The translations under genes and the position numbers were made by a program. A DNA stretch of 64,000 nt, from positions 62,001 through 126,000 of the forward strand of contig NZ_JACLQD010000004.1 of assembly GCF_014243445.1 (NCBI RefSeq), written 5' to 3'. Under the pieces are notes generated by a model. The model was given only the letters and a program-made list of their open reading frames with translations. It had not been told where the DNA came from and made no database searches. Shown in pieces: positions 1 through 8,548 of the stretch. Within the stretch, counting starts at the first letter, position 1. Every line of letters starts with the position of its first letter. Origin of the DNA: Paragemmobacter straminiformis (GTDB lineage Bacteria; Pseudomonadota; Alphaproteobacteria; Rhodobacterales; Rhodobacteraceae).

Positions 1-257
1 TGCGGGGCCATGCCGAGGTTGTGGCTGTGGATATGCGCGCCCGCTGCGACATCGGTTGTCGCCTGTCCGATGATCTGGCCGTAGCGCAGCACGTTCTCGC
101 CCCTGGCAATCGCCCGGGTGGCGATCTTGTGGCCGCGCGGCACGGGGGCGGGGAGTGCTATGCCTTCGACGGCCGCACCCTTGGGCAGGTCCGCCAGCGC
201 GATCACCACATTGTCCGACCCGTGCAGACGGATCACTCCGGCCTCTGTCACGCCCAT
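1..257 (-). CDS. UxaA-family sugar-acid dehydratase, N-terminal SAF domain (partial)
   Basis: Only the first 85 codons lie in the window; the gene runs off the left edge. The translation begins MGVTEAGVIRLHGSDNVVIA and contains HKIATRAIARGENVLRYGQ, TTDVAAGAHIHSHN. This pattern of basic and His residues is typical of the SAF domain at the start of altronate/galactarate dehydratases, or of the separate small subunit of that family. Such enzymes dehydrate sugar acids to 2-keto-3-deoxy acids. It is divergent from the GntR gene and shares its promoter region. The neighbouring dehydrogenase and lactonase would produce a sugar acid, so a dehydratase fits the pathway. The substrate is unknown. Confidence 0.8.
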   Translation of the reverse strand, partial: MGVTEAGVIRLHGSDNVVIALADLPKGAAVEGIALPAPVPRGHKIATRAIARGENVLRYGQIIGQATTDVAAGAHIHSHNLGMAP

Positions 258-289
258 GCCACTGTCCCCTTGCCTTGCGCCCGCCTAGC

Positions 290-324
290 TTGACAGCGGG
301 GCGTTCCTGCCTAACATGTTAGCA
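290..324 (+). promoter_or_regulatory. Putative promoter and operator of the GntR regulator gene (leaderless)
   Basis: A perfect -35 TTGACA at 290-295 is followed after 16 bases by TAACAT (312-317), a good -10. Six bases later comes the ATG at 324, so transcription would begin at or next to the start codon. The perfect palindrome CTAACATGTTAG (311-322) covers the -10, a geometry suited to autorepression. There is no Shine-Dalgarno sequence ahead of the ATG, which fits a leaderless mRNA. Promoter assignment is inference from spacing. Confidence 0.6.
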
Positions 325-1061
325 TGTTACAGCCGCAAGAACCCGCTTCACAAGCCCATTCCGACGCAGGTGCTGCGCGGTTGCAGCCGTTGGACGCCTT
401 TGCCGGATCGCTGGGGCAAAAGGTGTACCAGACGCTGCGCGAGGCGATCCTGTCGCTTGCCTACCGTCCCGGGGAAATCCTGCGCAAGCCCGAAATCTGC
501 GAGGCGCTGGGCGTTTCGCGCAGCCCCGTCGCGGATGCCGTGGCGCGGCTGGCGGCGGAAGGGCTGGTCGATGTGGTGCCGCAGGCCGGGACGTTCGTGG
601 CGCGCTTCTCGATGGAGGAGATCCGCGAGGGCGCTTTCCTGCGCGAGGCCATCGAATCGGCGGCGATCGAGCGGCTGGCTGAGGTGATCACCGACGACCA
701 GCTTACGCAATTGCGCCGCAACATCACGGTGCAGGCGGCGCTGGTGGCCGATGGCGACATTCCGGGCTTTTACCAGATGGATGCCGCGATGCACGAGATG
801 CTCTTGTCCTTTACCGGTTTCCGCAAGCTTGCGCAGGTGTCGGAAACCGCCTGGCTGCATGTGAACCGCGCGCGGCAGCTGATCCTGCCCGTGCCGGGAC
901 GGATCTCGGCCACGGTCGAAGAGCACCGCGCGATCCTAGCGGCGCTCGAAGCGCGCGACCCCGAGGCGGCGCGGCGGGCGGTGCGGTTGCACTTGCGCCA
1001 GTTGATCAGCTATCTGGAGCCGCTCGAGCGCGACCGGCCCGAACTTTTCGCGCCGAACTGA
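324..1061 (+). CDS. GntR-family transcriptional regulator with FCD ligand domain
   Basis: This is a 245-residue protein. An N-terminal winged helix (about residues 30-95, including GQKVYQTLREAILSLAYRPG and LGVSRSPVADAVARLAAEG) is followed by an all-helical FCD domain (LREAIESAAIERLAE, MDAAMHEMLLSFTG, VEEHRAILAALEARDPEAA). FCD-type GntR proteins usually sense sugar acids or other carboxylates and repress catabolic genes. The palindrome over its own promoter recurs at three other promoters up to 13.9 kb, which makes it the likely local repressor. The inducer is not evident. No alternative ATG exists near the start; ATG 324 overlaps the operator region. Confidence 0.88.
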   Translation: MLQPQEPASQAHSDAGAARLQPLDAFAGSLGQKVYQTLREAILSLAYRPGEILRKPEICEALGVSRSPVADAVARLAAEGLVDVVPQAGTFVARFSMEEIREGAFLREAIESAAIERLAEVITDDQLTQLRRNITVQAALVADGDIPGFYQMDAAMHEMLLSFTGFRKLAQVSETAWLHVNRARQLILPVPGRISATVEEHRAILAALEARDPEAARRAVRLHLRQLISYLEPLERDRPELFAPN

Positions 1062-1083
1062 CCTGCCCCGAAAGGCCCGATCC

Positions 1084-2049
1084 ATGACCCTGCCGAACCG
1101 CCCGCGCTATGCCACGCGCCTGAACGCCTTCAAGCGCGGCAAGGAGGGGATCGCTGGGATGATCGCCCATGCGGGCGAGGTGGGCGGGCTGTCGGCGGCC
1201 GATCTGAACTTTCCCGACCATTTCGAAGCGCATTCCGCAGCGGAACTGTCCGATCTGCTGGCCGCGCAGGGCATGGCGCTGAACGGGCTGGCCATGCGCT
1301 ATTACACCGAGGCGGGGTTCAAGCTGGGGGCCTTTACCCATCCTGACCGCGCCGTGCGGCGTGCGGCGATCGACGTGACCAAGCGCGGGATGGACGCGCT
1401 GGCGGCGATGGGCGGCACGGTGATGACGCTCTGGATGGGGCAGGACGGGTTCGACTACAGCTTTCAGGCCGATTACGCGCGGATGTGGGACGACACGCTC
1501 GAGGCGATGGCCGAGGTCTGCGACCATAACCCCGCGCTGGATGTGTCGGTGGAATACAAGCCCAACGAGCCGCGCGCCCATGCGTTGATGCCGGATATGG
1601 CGACGACGCTTCTGGCGCTGCGCGATCTGGGACGGAAGAATGCGGGGGTGACGCTCGATTTCGCCCATGTGCTTTATGCGGGCGAGATGCCGGCCAAGGC
1701 GGCGATGCTGGCGGCGCGCTATTCCCGCATTCTCGGGGTGCATCTGAACGACGGCTACGGCAAGCGCGATGACGGGCTGATGGCGGGCACGGTGCATCCG
1801 GTGCAGACGGTCGAGCTGTTCGTGGCTTTGGAGCGGATCGGCTATGACGGGGTGATCTATTTCGACACGTTCCCCGACCACGGCGGACTGGACCCGGTGC
1901 AGGAGGCGCGCGAGAATATCCGCCTGACCGAGCGGCTGCGCGCCATTGCCTCGGGTCTTGTGCATCATGTGGGGCTGGCCGAGGCGATGGCGCGGCAGGA
2001 TGCCGCCGCCTCGACCCGCATCATCGCGGGCGCGCTTTACGGCGCGTGA
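1084..2049 (+). CDS. Sugar phosphate isomerase/epimerase-like TIM-barrel protein
   Basis: The 321-residue protein resembles the xylose-isomerase-like TIM-barrel superfamily. Candidate metal ligands are the acidic/His positions in DVSVEYKPNEPRAH, VTLDFAHVLYAGEM, VHLNDGYGKRDDGLM and YFDTFPDHGG. Members isomerise or epimerise ketoses, keto-sugar acids or inositol derivatives. It starts 22 bases after the GntR gene and is probably co-transcribed with it. A composite repeat/terminator follows. The exact substrate cannot be read from the sequence. Confidence 0.75.
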   Translation: MTLPNRPRYATRLNAFKRGKEGIAGMIAHAGEVGGLSAADLNFPDHFEAHSAAELSDLLAAQGMALNGLAMRYYTEAGFKLGAFTHPDRAVRRAAIDVTKRGMDALAAMGGTVMTLWMGQDGFDYSFQADYARMWDDTLEAMAEVCDHNPALDVSVEYKPNEPRAHALMPDMATTLLALRDLGRKNAGVTLDFAHVLYAGEMPAKAAMLAARYSRILGVHLNDGYGKRDDGLMAGTVHPVQTVELFVALERIGYDGVIYFDTFPDHGGLDPVQEARENIRLTERLRAIASGLVHHVGLAEAMARQDAAASTRIIAGALYGA

Positions 2050-2052
2050 TCA

Positions 2053-2206
2053 GGGGGCGTTCCGCCCCCTCGGCGCGAGGCGCCTCACCCCCCGAGGATA
2101 TTTGAGCGAATGTGAAAGCGGGGGGCGGGTTTCCCTTCCTCTTGCCTGAAATATCCTCGGGGGGTGAAGCCCCGACGGGGCGAGGGGGGCGGAAAGCCCC
2201 CCTTTT
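2053..2206 (+). repeat. Composite intergenic repeat with terminator hairpin (copy 1)
   Basis: Two 16-base arms face each other: CCCCCCGAGGATATTT at 2088-2103 and its exact reverse complement at 2149-2164. They are flanked by two GC hairpins, GGGGGC/GCCCCC at 2053-2069 and GGGGGGC-GGAAA-GCCCCCC at 2184-2202, the latter followed by TTTT. It lies between convergent genes, and the hairpin plus T run suggests a rightward transcription terminator. Related units occur near 8.4, 16.6, 27.7, 40.2 and 61.6 kb. Confidence 0.75.
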
Positions 2207-2227
2207 GCGCGGATCGGGGTTGCGCGG

Positions 2228-3061
2228 TCAGAGCCCGTAGAAGCTGCTTGCCGTGCCGCCGAAGATCAGGGCGCGGTCGACATCGGTCAGGTCGGCGGTG
2301 AGGGTTTGGGCCGCGGCGTGCCAGTCGGCATATTCGCCGCGCAGGCGGCAGACCGGCCAGTCCGAGCCCCACATCACCCGTTCCGGGCCGAAGGTGGCGA
2401 AGATGTGGTCGGTGTAGGGGCGGAGGTCTTCGACCGTCCAGCCCTCGTTCGCCTCGGTGATGAGGGCCGAGAATTTGACGCAGGCGGCGCTTTCGTCGGC
2501 GAGGCGCGAGATGCCCTCGGACCAGAAGCGCAGATGGTCGGCGGAAGCCTCGCGGATTTGCGGTTTCATGCAATGGTCGATGACGATCTGCAGGTCGGGG
2601 TAGCGGCTGAAGAGGGTGCGGAAATTGGCGAGGTGGCGGGGAAAGCCCAGTGCGTCGAAGCGCAGGCCAAGGTCGCAGAGCGCGCGGAAGGCCCATTGGA
2701 TGTCGTCGCGCAGCATCCAGCCCTCGTCGGGGATATCCTGGATCATCGGGCGGACGCCCTTGAATTTCAGATGTTGCGACAGGCGTTTCAGCTGTGACAG
2801 GTCGGCGGGGTTTTCGAAGTCGATCCAGCCTACGACGCCCATGACCCAAGGTGTCGCATCGGCAATGCCCAGCATGTATTCGGTTTCCTGCACGGTCGGC
2901 GCCGCCTGCACGAGGACGGTGCCGTCGATCCCTGCCGCTGCCAGTTGCGGGCCGAGGTCTTGCGGCGCGTAGGGGCGCGACAGGATGGCGTTGTCCTTGG
3001 GCATCCAGCCGTAATCGCCACGGTCGGGGTGCCAGAAATGCTGGTGGGCGTCGATCTTCAT
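2228..3061 (-). CDS. Amidohydrolase-family lactonase (L-fuconolactone hydrolase type)
   Basis: The 277-residue protein begins MKIDAHQHFWHPDRGDYGWM. It carries the amidohydrolase-2 metal motif HQHFW, a VIDHCMKP segment, and MWGSDWPVCRLRGEY near the C terminus. This set is typical of sugar-lactone hydrolases related to 2-pyrone-4,6-dicarboxylate lactonase. The start ATG overlaps the stop of the upstream aldo/keto reductase (ATGA), so translation is coupled. The pair would oxidise an aldose to a lactone and open it to the acid. L-fucose, L-rhamnose or a related sugar is plausible but unproven. Confidence 0.8.
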   Translation of the reverse strand: MKIDAHQHFWHPDRGDYGWMPKDNAILSRPYAPQDLGPQLAAAGIDGTVLVQAAPTVQETEYMLGIADATPWVMGVVGWIDFENPADLSQLKRLSQHLKFKGVRPMIQDIPDEGWMLRDDIQWAFRALCDLGLRFDALGFPRHLANFRTLFSRYPDLQIVIDHCMKPQIREASADHLRFWSEGISRLADESAACVKFSALITEANEGWTVEDLRPYTDHIFATFGPERVMWGSDWPVCRLRGEYADWHAAAQTLTADLTDVDRALIFGGTASSFYGL

Positions 3062-4083
3062 GGGCTTACCGGAGCTGTTGCGGGAAGAAGGTTGCCGTCT
3101 TTCATCGCGGCCCAGAGGGCGGCGGGGACGGGGGCGGCGGCGGCTTTCAGGTTGCCTGCCATTTCGGCCACGGTCTGGCCGCCGGGGATGACCGAGACGA
3201 CAGCGGGGTGTGCCGCGCAGAACTGGAAGGCCGCATCGACGAGTCGGGTGCCGTGGGCGGCGCAGAGGGTCTGGAGTTGGCCTGCCTTTTCCAACGCCCA
3301 AGGGGGCGCGTCCTCATAGCGGTATTTCGCGCCCGGTTTCGGCCCCGTGGCAAGGATGCCGGAATTGTAGGGCCCGCCGATCACCACCCCCACGCCGCGT
3401 TCGGCAGCGGGGTCCATGAAACCATCGAGCGCCTCGGTCCGCAGGAGGGAATATTCCCCTGCCAGAAGGAAGATGTCGAAATCGCCCCGCTCCATCAGCC
3501 ATGCGCAGGGTTGCCATTCGTTCACGCCTGCCCCGAAGGCGCGAATCGTGCCTTCGTCGCGGAGCTTCAGGAGGGCGCGGTAGCTTCCGGCCATGAATTC
3601 GGCCAGACGCGCATCGAGGGCGGCTTGGCTGCCGTGGTTGAAGATGTCGAGGTCGTGGCCGTAGAGGATGTCGACGCGGTCGATCCCGAGCCGTTCGAGC
3701 GAGAATTCGAGCGAGCGCATGGTGGCGTCATAGCCGTAGTCATAGACCTCGTTCCGCGAGGGCACGTCGAACCATTTGCCGAAGCCGTCGCGCCTGTCGG
3801 GCGTGGTGGCGCGGAACAGGCGGCCGACCTTGGTCGAGATCACATATTCGTCGCGGGGCTTTCCGCGCAGGAAGCGGTTGAGGCGGGTTTCCGAAAGGCC
3901 GAGGCCATAGAGGGGCGCGGTGTCGAAATAGCGCACGCCCCCCTCCCACGCCGCTTGCAGCACGGCATGGGCATCGTCGTCCGAAATGGCGCGGAAGAGG
4001 TTGCCGATGGGGGCGGTGCCGAAGCCGAGGGTGGTAAAGGTCAGCCCGCCGTTGCCGAGCCTGTCCCAGTGTCTTTTTTGCAT
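3058..4083 (-). CDS. Aldo/keto reductase (D-threo-aldose 1-dehydrogenase type)
   Basis: The 341-residue protein has AKR features: the N-terminal LGFGTAPIGNLFRAI, the catalytic FDTAPLYGLGLSETRLNRFL (Asp and Tyr), a Lys in VISTKVGRLF, and DRVDILYGHD. The closest family recalled is NAD(P)-dependent L-fucose/D-threo-aldose dehydrogenase, which makes aldonolactones. The start MQKRHWDRLG has an AGGGGG ribosome-binding site. Its promoter carries a copy of the CTAACATGTTAG-type operator. It is the first gene of a two-gene operon with the lactonase. Confidence 0.82.
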   Translation of the reverse strand: MQKRHWDRLGNGGLTFTTLGFGTAPIGNLFRAISDDDAHAVLQAAWEGGVRYFDTAPLYGLGLSETRLNRFLRGKPRDEYVISTKVGRLFRATTPDRRDGFGKWFDVPSRNEVYDYGYDATMRSLEFSLERLGIDRVDILYGHDLDIFNHGSQAALDARLAEFMAGSYRALLKLRDEGTIRAFGAGVNEWQPCAWLMERGDFDIFLLAGEYSLLRTEALDGFMDPAAERGVGVVIGGPYNSGILATGPKPGAKYRYEDAPPWALEKAGQLQTLCAAHGTRLVDAAFQFCAAHPAVVSVIPGGQTVAEMAGNLKAAAAPVPAALWAAMKDGNLLPATAPVSP

Positions 4084-4103
4084 AAGCGCCCCCTGCCTTG
4101 TCG

Positions 4104-4136
4104 CTGACATGCTAGTATGAAGCCCCTTCCTGTCCA
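4104..4136 (-). promoter_or_regulatory. Operator copy 2 in the divergent AKR / BtpA promoter region
   Basis: CTGACATGCTAG at 4104-4115 differs from the palindrome CTAACATGTTAG at two positions. On the minus strand TGGACA (4136-4131), 16 bases and TAGCAT (4114-4109) form a plausible promoter for the aldo/keto reductase gene, with the operator on the -10. On the plus strand the same site is followed by TATGA. That also opens a tiny ORF of 11 codons (4117-4152, MKPLPVQYLSD) ahead of the BtpA-like gene; whether this is translated is unknown. Confidence 0.6.
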
Positions 4137-4177
4137 ATATCTTTCCGACTAGCGTGGGGGCATCTTGGGAGGATGGT

Positions 4178-4990
4178 ATGAGCAGGTTCGAGCGTGTTTT
4201 CGGGGCGGGCAGGAAGCCCGTGATCGCCATGGTGCATCTGGGCGCATTGCCCGGCACGCCGCTGCATGATGCGGCGCGCGGGGTCGAAGGGATCATCGCC
4301 GATGCGCGGGCGGACCTGATGGCCTTGCAGGCGGCAGGGGTCGATGCGGTGATGTTCGGGAACGAGAATGACCGCCCCTACGAGTTGAAGGTGGATACGG
4401 CCTCGACCGCCACGATGGCCTATGTGGTGGGCCGGCTGCGGGGCGAGATCACGGTGCCTTTCGGCGTCAACGTCCTGTGGGACCCGATGGCGAGCATCGC
4501 CTTGGCGGCGGCCACGGGGGCGGCTTTCCTGCGCGAGATTTTCACGGGCACTTACGCATCCGACATGGGCGTCTGGGCGCCGGATGCGGGGGCGGCGCAG
4601 CGCTATCAGCACCGGCTGGGCAATACCGGTTGCGCGCTGCTCTACAATGTCTCGGCCGAGTTTGCCGGAAGCCTTGATCCGCGCTCGCTGCCCGACAGGG
4701 CGCGGTCGGCGGTGTTTTCGTCGATCCCCGATGCGGTCCTGGTGTCGGGCGCGATCACGGGCGAGGCGGCAGAGATGCGCGACCTCGAGGCCGTGAAGCG
4801 GGTGCTGCCCAAGGTGCCGGTGCTGGCCAATACGGGCGTCAAACACGCCACGATTGCCGATGTGCTGCGGGTGGCGGATGGCTGCATCGTGGGGTCGGCG
4901 CTGAAGGTGGGCGGCGACACATGGGCGGCTGTCGATGCCGAGCGGGCAAAGGATTTCATGGACCGCGCGCGGGCGGCGCGGGGGTATTGA
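4178..4990 (+). CDS. BtpA/SgcQ-family TIM-barrel protein
   Basis: The 270-residue protein matches the BtpA family: KPVIAMVHLGALPGTP at the N terminus, VDAVMFGNENDRPY, FGVNVLWDPMASIALA, FLREIFTGTYASDMG, ANTGVKHATI, and GCIVGSALKVGGDTW near the end. The family includes E. coli SgcQ in a sugar operon and cyanobacterial BtpA, originally linked to photosystem I. The biochemical role is unclear; the phosphate-binding-like C-terminal loop suggests a sugar-phosphate substrate. The start at 4178 is chosen over GTG 4154 because GGGAGG lies 5 bases upstream. It heads the rightward set with an M42 protein, kinase and creatininase-like enzyme. Confidence 0.85.
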   Translation: MSRFERVFGAGRKPVIAMVHLGALPGTPLHDAARGVEGIIADARADLMALQAAGVDAVMFGNENDRPYELKVDTASTATMAYVVGRLRGEITVPFGVNVLWDPMASIALAAATGAAFLREIFTGTYASDMGVWAPDAGAAQRYQHRLGNTGCALLYNVSAEFAGSLDPRSLPDRARSAVFSSIPDAVLVSGAITGEAAEMRDLEAVKRVLPKVPVLANTGVKHATIADVLRVADGCIVGSALKVGGDTWAAVDAERAKDFMDRARAARGY

Positions 4991-5062
4991 GCGGCGTGGG
5001 AAACGGGCAATTTTCTTTGAAGAAAATTGCAATTTCCTTGCAAGGCATTCGGGGAGGCGGGA

Positions 5063-6145
5063 ATGGAGCTGCGTGATCTGATCCGCGAATACATGCTGGT
5101 GCCGGGTCTGGCGGGGCATGAGGACCGTATCCGCGCGCGGATCGCGGCGGACCTCGATGCGCTGGGCTTGGCGCACCGGACCGACCGGCTGGGCAACCTG
5201 TCGACGACGGTCGAGGGCGATCCGGCAGCACCTTCGGTGCTGGTCTTTACCCATATGGACCAGTTGGGGTTCATCGTGCGCAAGGTCGAGGCGTCGGGGC
5301 TGATCCGGCTTGAGCGGCTGGGCGGCGTGCCCGAGCGGGCGCTGGCATCGCAGTCGGTGCTGGTCTGCACGCGCAAGGGCGACATCAACGGCGTGATTGC
5401 CAACAAGAGCCATCATGCAACCACACCGGACGAGAAATACCGCGTGGTGCCCTATGCCGAGCTGTATGTCGATTGCGGCTTTGCATCGAAGGACGAGGCG
5501 CATGCGGCGGGGGTGCGGATCGGGGATGCGGTGGTGTACCGGCCCAATGTGATCGACCTTGCCAAGGGGCGGATGGCGGGAACCTCGATCGACGACCGCG
5601 CGGGCTGTGCGGCACTCATGGTGCTGGCGGAAGCCTTGGCGAAGCGCAAGGCCGGGCCGACGGTTCATCTGGTCTGGGCAGTGCAGGAGGAGTTCAACCT
5701 GCGCGGCGTGCTGCCTGCGGCGGCGGCGGCAAAGCCCGATATCGCGTTCCAGATTGACCTGCTGCTGGCCTGCGACACCCCCGATATGACAGGGCGGGGC
5801 GAAGTGACCCTTGGCGGCGGGCCGGGGATTTCGCTTTATTCCTTTCACGGGCGCGGCACGTTGAACGGGGTGATCCCGCATCCCGTGCTGGTCGCCTTGT
5901 TCGAGGATGTGGCCGAGGCCGAGGGGCTGGCGTTGCAACGGTCGGCCCATACCGGGGCGCTGACGGACCTGTCCTATATCCAGTTCATGGGCGAGGAGGG
6001 GGTGGCCTGCCTCGATGTGGGGTTCCCCATGCGCTACACCCATTCATCGCTGGAAGTGGTCGACCCTGCGGATGTGGCGGGGATGGTGGCATTGCTTGAC
6101 GCCGCGATTGCGCGGATCGGGCCGGAGATGCGGTTGATCCGATGA
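5063..6145 (+). CDS. M42-family metallopeptidase-like protein (SgcX/FrvX type)
   Basis: The 360-residue protein has the M42 metal and catalytic motifs in order: FTHMDQLGF, GTSIDDRAGC, VQEEFNLRG, a later Asp in LLLACDTPD, and the C-terminal MRYTHSSLE. Classical M42 enzymes are cobalt- or zinc-dependent aminopeptidases, but relatives such as SgcX and FrvX sit in sugar operons beside BtpA-like genes, as here. It may act on a glycosyl or amide compound rather than a peptide; that is inference. The start at 5063 follows GGGGAGG. It overlaps the kinase gene by ATGA. Confidence 0.85.
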   Translation: MELRDLIREYMLVPGLAGHEDRIRARIAADLDALGLAHRTDRLGNLSTTVEGDPAAPSVLVFTHMDQLGFIVRKVEASGLIRLERLGGVPERALASQSVLVCTRKGDINGVIANKSHHATTPDEKYRVVPYAELYVDCGFASKDEAHAAGVRIGDAVVYRPNVIDLAKGRMAGTSIDDRAGCAALMVLAEALAKRKAGPTVHLVWAVQEEFNLRGVLPAAAAAKPDIAFQIDLLLACDTPDMTGRGEVTLGGGPGISLYSFHGRGTLNGVIPHPVLVALFEDVAEAEGLALQRSAHTGALTDLSYIQFMGEEGVACLDVGFPMRYTHSSLEVVDPADVAGMVALLDAAIARIGPEMRLIR

Positions 6146-7623
6146 GCTATACGCTGGGTGTCGATATCGGGACCTTCGAGACGAAGGGCGTTCTGGTGGA
6201 TGCGGCGGGCGCCATCGTCGCCACGGCGACGCGGGCGCACAAGATGCTGGTGCCGCGACCGGGCTGGGCCGAGCATCGGGCCGAGGAGGATTGGTGGGGG
6301 GACTTCGTCTTTGTGACCAAGGCCTTGCTCGCACAGTCGGGCGTGGACCCCAAGGCGATTGCGGCCGTGGCGGCAAGCGCCATCGGCCCCTGCATGTTGC
6401 CCGTAGATGCGGGCGGCGCGCCCTTGATGAACGGGGTGCTTTACGGGGTCGATACGCGGGCCGCGGCCGAGATCGAGGAGTTGACCGCGCGGATCGGCGA
6501 GGACCGCATCATGCGGCTCTGCGGCAATGCGCTCACCTCGCAGTCGGTGGGGCCGAAGATCCTGTGGCTGCGGCGGACGCATCCCGACCTTTTCGAACGG
6601 ACGGCGAAGATCCTTACCTCGACCAGCTATGTCACGTGGAAACTGACCGGCGAATATGTGATCGACCATTATACGGCTGCGAATTTCTCGCCGCTTTACG
6701 ATGTGAACGCGCTGGCATGGACCGATGCGCTGGCGGGGGACATCGTTGAGCTTGGCCGTCTGCCGCGTCTGGCCTGGTCGACCGATATCGCGGGCAGCGT
6801 GACGGCGGCGGCGGCGGCCGAGACGGGGCTGGCGGCGGGCACGCCCGTGACGGTCGGCACCATCGACGCGGCGGCAGAGGCGGTATCGGTGGGCGTGCAA
6901 AGCCCCGGCGAGATGATGATGATGTATGGCTCGACCATCTTCATCATTCAGGTCACCTCGGACCCCGTGCGGGATGCGCGGCTGTGGTATGCACCGTGGC
7001 TGTTTCCGGGGATGCATGCCTCGATGGCGGGGCTGGCGACATCGGGCACGCTGACCCATTGGTTCCGCGACCAGCTGGCGCGCGACGCCGATTTCGCGGC
7101 GCTGGCGGCAGAGGCCGAGGCAAGCCCGAAGGGGGCGAAAGGGTTGATCTGCCTGCCCTATTTCAGCGGCGAGCGGACACCGATCCATGACCCCTTGGCC
7201 AAGGGGGCGTTCTTCGGCCTCAACCTCACGCATACGCGGGGCGACATGTTCCGCGCGGCGATCGAGGGGGTGGCGGCGGGGACGGCGCATGTGCTCGAGA
7301 CCTATGCCGAGCTTGGCGCCTCGCCCGCCCGCGTGCTGGCCGTGGGGGGCGGGGTGAAGAACGCGGTCTGGATGCAGGCAACGTCGGACATTTCGGGGAC
7401 GGGGCAGATCGTCTGTGAAAAGACGGTGGGGGCGAGTTATGGCGACGCCTTCCTTGCCGCCGTGGCGGTGGGCCATGCGATGGCGGAAGAGATCACCGAA
7501 TGGAACCCCGTGGCGCGGGTGGTGACGCCGGAACAGGTGCCCGCCTATGCGCGGCAGTATCCGCTGTTCAAGCGGCTTTACGCCCAGACGCGCGATATCG
7601 CGCATGAGCTGGGGGCGGGCTGA
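6142..7623 (+). CDS. FGGY-family carbohydrate kinase
   Basis: The 493-residue kinase has DIGTFETKGVLVD (phosphate-1 loop) at the N terminus, VTVGTIDAAAEAVSVG and GEMMMMYGST in the middle, and LPYFSGERTPIHDPLAKGAFFGL and VLAVGGGVKN in the ATP-binding half. This is most like the xylulokinase branch. It phosphorylates a ketose or polyol with ATP in the cytoplasm; the sugar is unknown. It is translationally coupled on both sides: ATGA with the M42 gene, TGATG with the creatininase-like gene. Confidence 0.88.
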   Translation: MSYTLGVDIGTFETKGVLVDAAGAIVATATRAHKMLVPRPGWAEHRAEEDWWGDFVFVTKALLAQSGVDPKAIAAVAASAIGPCMLPVDAGGAPLMNGVLYGVDTRAAAEIEELTARIGEDRIMRLCGNALTSQSVGPKILWLRRTHPDLFERTAKILTSTSYVTWKLTGEYVIDHYTAANFSPLYDVNALAWTDALAGDIVELGRLPRLAWSTDIAGSVTAAAAAETGLAAGTPVTVGTIDAAAEAVSVGVQSPGEMMMMYGSTIFIIQVTSDPVRDARLWYAPWLFPGMHASMAGLATSGTLTHWFRDQLARDADFAALAAEAEASPKGAKGLICLPYFSGERTPIHDPLAKGAFFGLNLTHTRGDMFRAAIEGVAAGTAHVLETYAELGASPARVLAVGGGVKNAVWMQATSDISGTGQIVCEKTVGASYGDAFLAAVAVGHAMAEEITEWNPVARVVTPEQVPAYARQYPLFKRLYAQTRDIAHELGAG

Positions 7624-8363
7624 TGCGATATGAACGGATGCGCCCCGATCAGGTGCAGGCGGCGATTGCGGCGGGGGTGCCGGTGGTGCTGCCGCTTGGG
7701 GTGATGGAGCATCACGGCGGCCACCTGCCTGCGGGGGTGGACCTGCTGGCCGTGACCGAAATCGTGGAACGGCTGGGCGACGAGGTGGTGGTGCTGCCAC
7801 CCTTTGCCTATGGCGCGGCAAGCCATGCCGTGGCGGGGCCCGAGCATGGCACGACGCTGCATGTCGATGCAGGCGCGCTGGTGCCGTTCTTCGAGGGGCT
7901 GTGCATGGCGCTGCTGCGGGCGGGGTTCCGCAACGTGCATGCGGTGATCCACCACCAGTCCGAAAACATCGGGCAGGGTATGCCCACCGACCTTGCCTTT
8001 CGTCTTGCCGCGCGGAATGTGATCTTCCGCTTTCTGGAAGAGACGCGGGGCGCGGGCTGGTGGGGCAAGCGCGAGATGCGGGACTATTACGCCGCGCACG
8101 AGGCGGGGACCGACCCGTTCAACTGGATCCGCCTGCATCCGCTGTTCCCGAAGACCGATGCCTTCCCCTTTGACCATGCGGGCGAGGGCGAGACGGCGCT
8201 GATGCTGGCGCTTGCGCCCGAGAGCGTGGCGATGGAGCGGGCGGGCGAGGGCGATCCCTGGTGGACCGAAACCGCGCCCCGTGCCACAGCCCGCACGGGC
8301 GAGGCGGGGGTGGCGCTGGCCCTTGCCCATCTGCGGCGGGTGCTCGGGCTTTCCGCGACCTGA
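7623..8363 (+). CDS. Creatininase-family hydrolase
   Basis: The 246-residue protein has the family's binuclear metal signature: LPLGVMEHHGGHLPAGVD (Glu, His, Asp), IHHQSENIGQGM, and a late Glu in HAGEGETALML. The family covers creatinine amidohydrolase, a formamide deformylase of flavin biosynthesis, and ring-opening hydrolases in inositol-type pathways. In an operon with a sugar kinase and mutarotases, ring opening of an oxidised cyclic sugar or polyol is more likely than creatinine hydrolysis. That is inference from context. Confidence 0.82.
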   Translation: MRYERMRPDQVQAAIAAGVPVVLPLGVMEHHGGHLPAGVDLLAVTEIVERLGDEVVVLPPFAYGAASHAVAGPEHGTTLHVDAGALVPFFEGLCMALLRAGFRNVHAVIHHQSENIGQGMPTDLAFRLAARNVIFRFLEETRGAGWWGKREMRDYYAAHEAGTDPFNWIRLHPLFPKTDAFPFDHAGEGETALMLALAPESVAMERAGEGDPWWTETAPRATARTGEAGVALALAHLRRVLGLSAT

Positions 8364-8387
8364 TATCTGCGCTTGTGCCCCCCGTCA

Positions 8388-8535
8388 CCGGGGGCTTTGC
8401 GCCCCCGGACCCCCGCAGAGCATTTGGGCAAGGATGAAGGGGAGAAGATGCTTCCTGTCCGCTTTCCTCTTGCCTGAAATATCCTCGGGGGGAGCGGGCC
8501 GCTTGCGGCCCGTGGGGGGCAGACAGCCCCCCTTT
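8388..8535 (+). repeat. Composite intergenic repeat with terminator hairpin (copy 2)
   Basis: It begins with hairpin CCGGGGGC/GCCCCCGG (8388-8408). A left element at 8410-8439 follows, 28/30 identical to a segment inside bchB. The right arm AAATATCCTCGGGGGG lies at 8477-8492. It ends with GGGGGGC-AGACA-GCCCCCC (8514-8532) and TTT. The 29 bases ending at 8492 are identical to those ending at 2164 in copy 1. Position after the creatininase gene suggests termination of the rightward operon. Confidence 0.75.
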
Positions 8536-8548
8536 CGCGCGGGGCCGG

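Noticed and set aside
3062-3301. N-terminal extension of the amidohydrolase
   Set aside because: The upstream part of the frame lies over the aldo/keto reductase gene and has no family similarity; the MKIDAHQHFW start with ATGA overlap is convincing.
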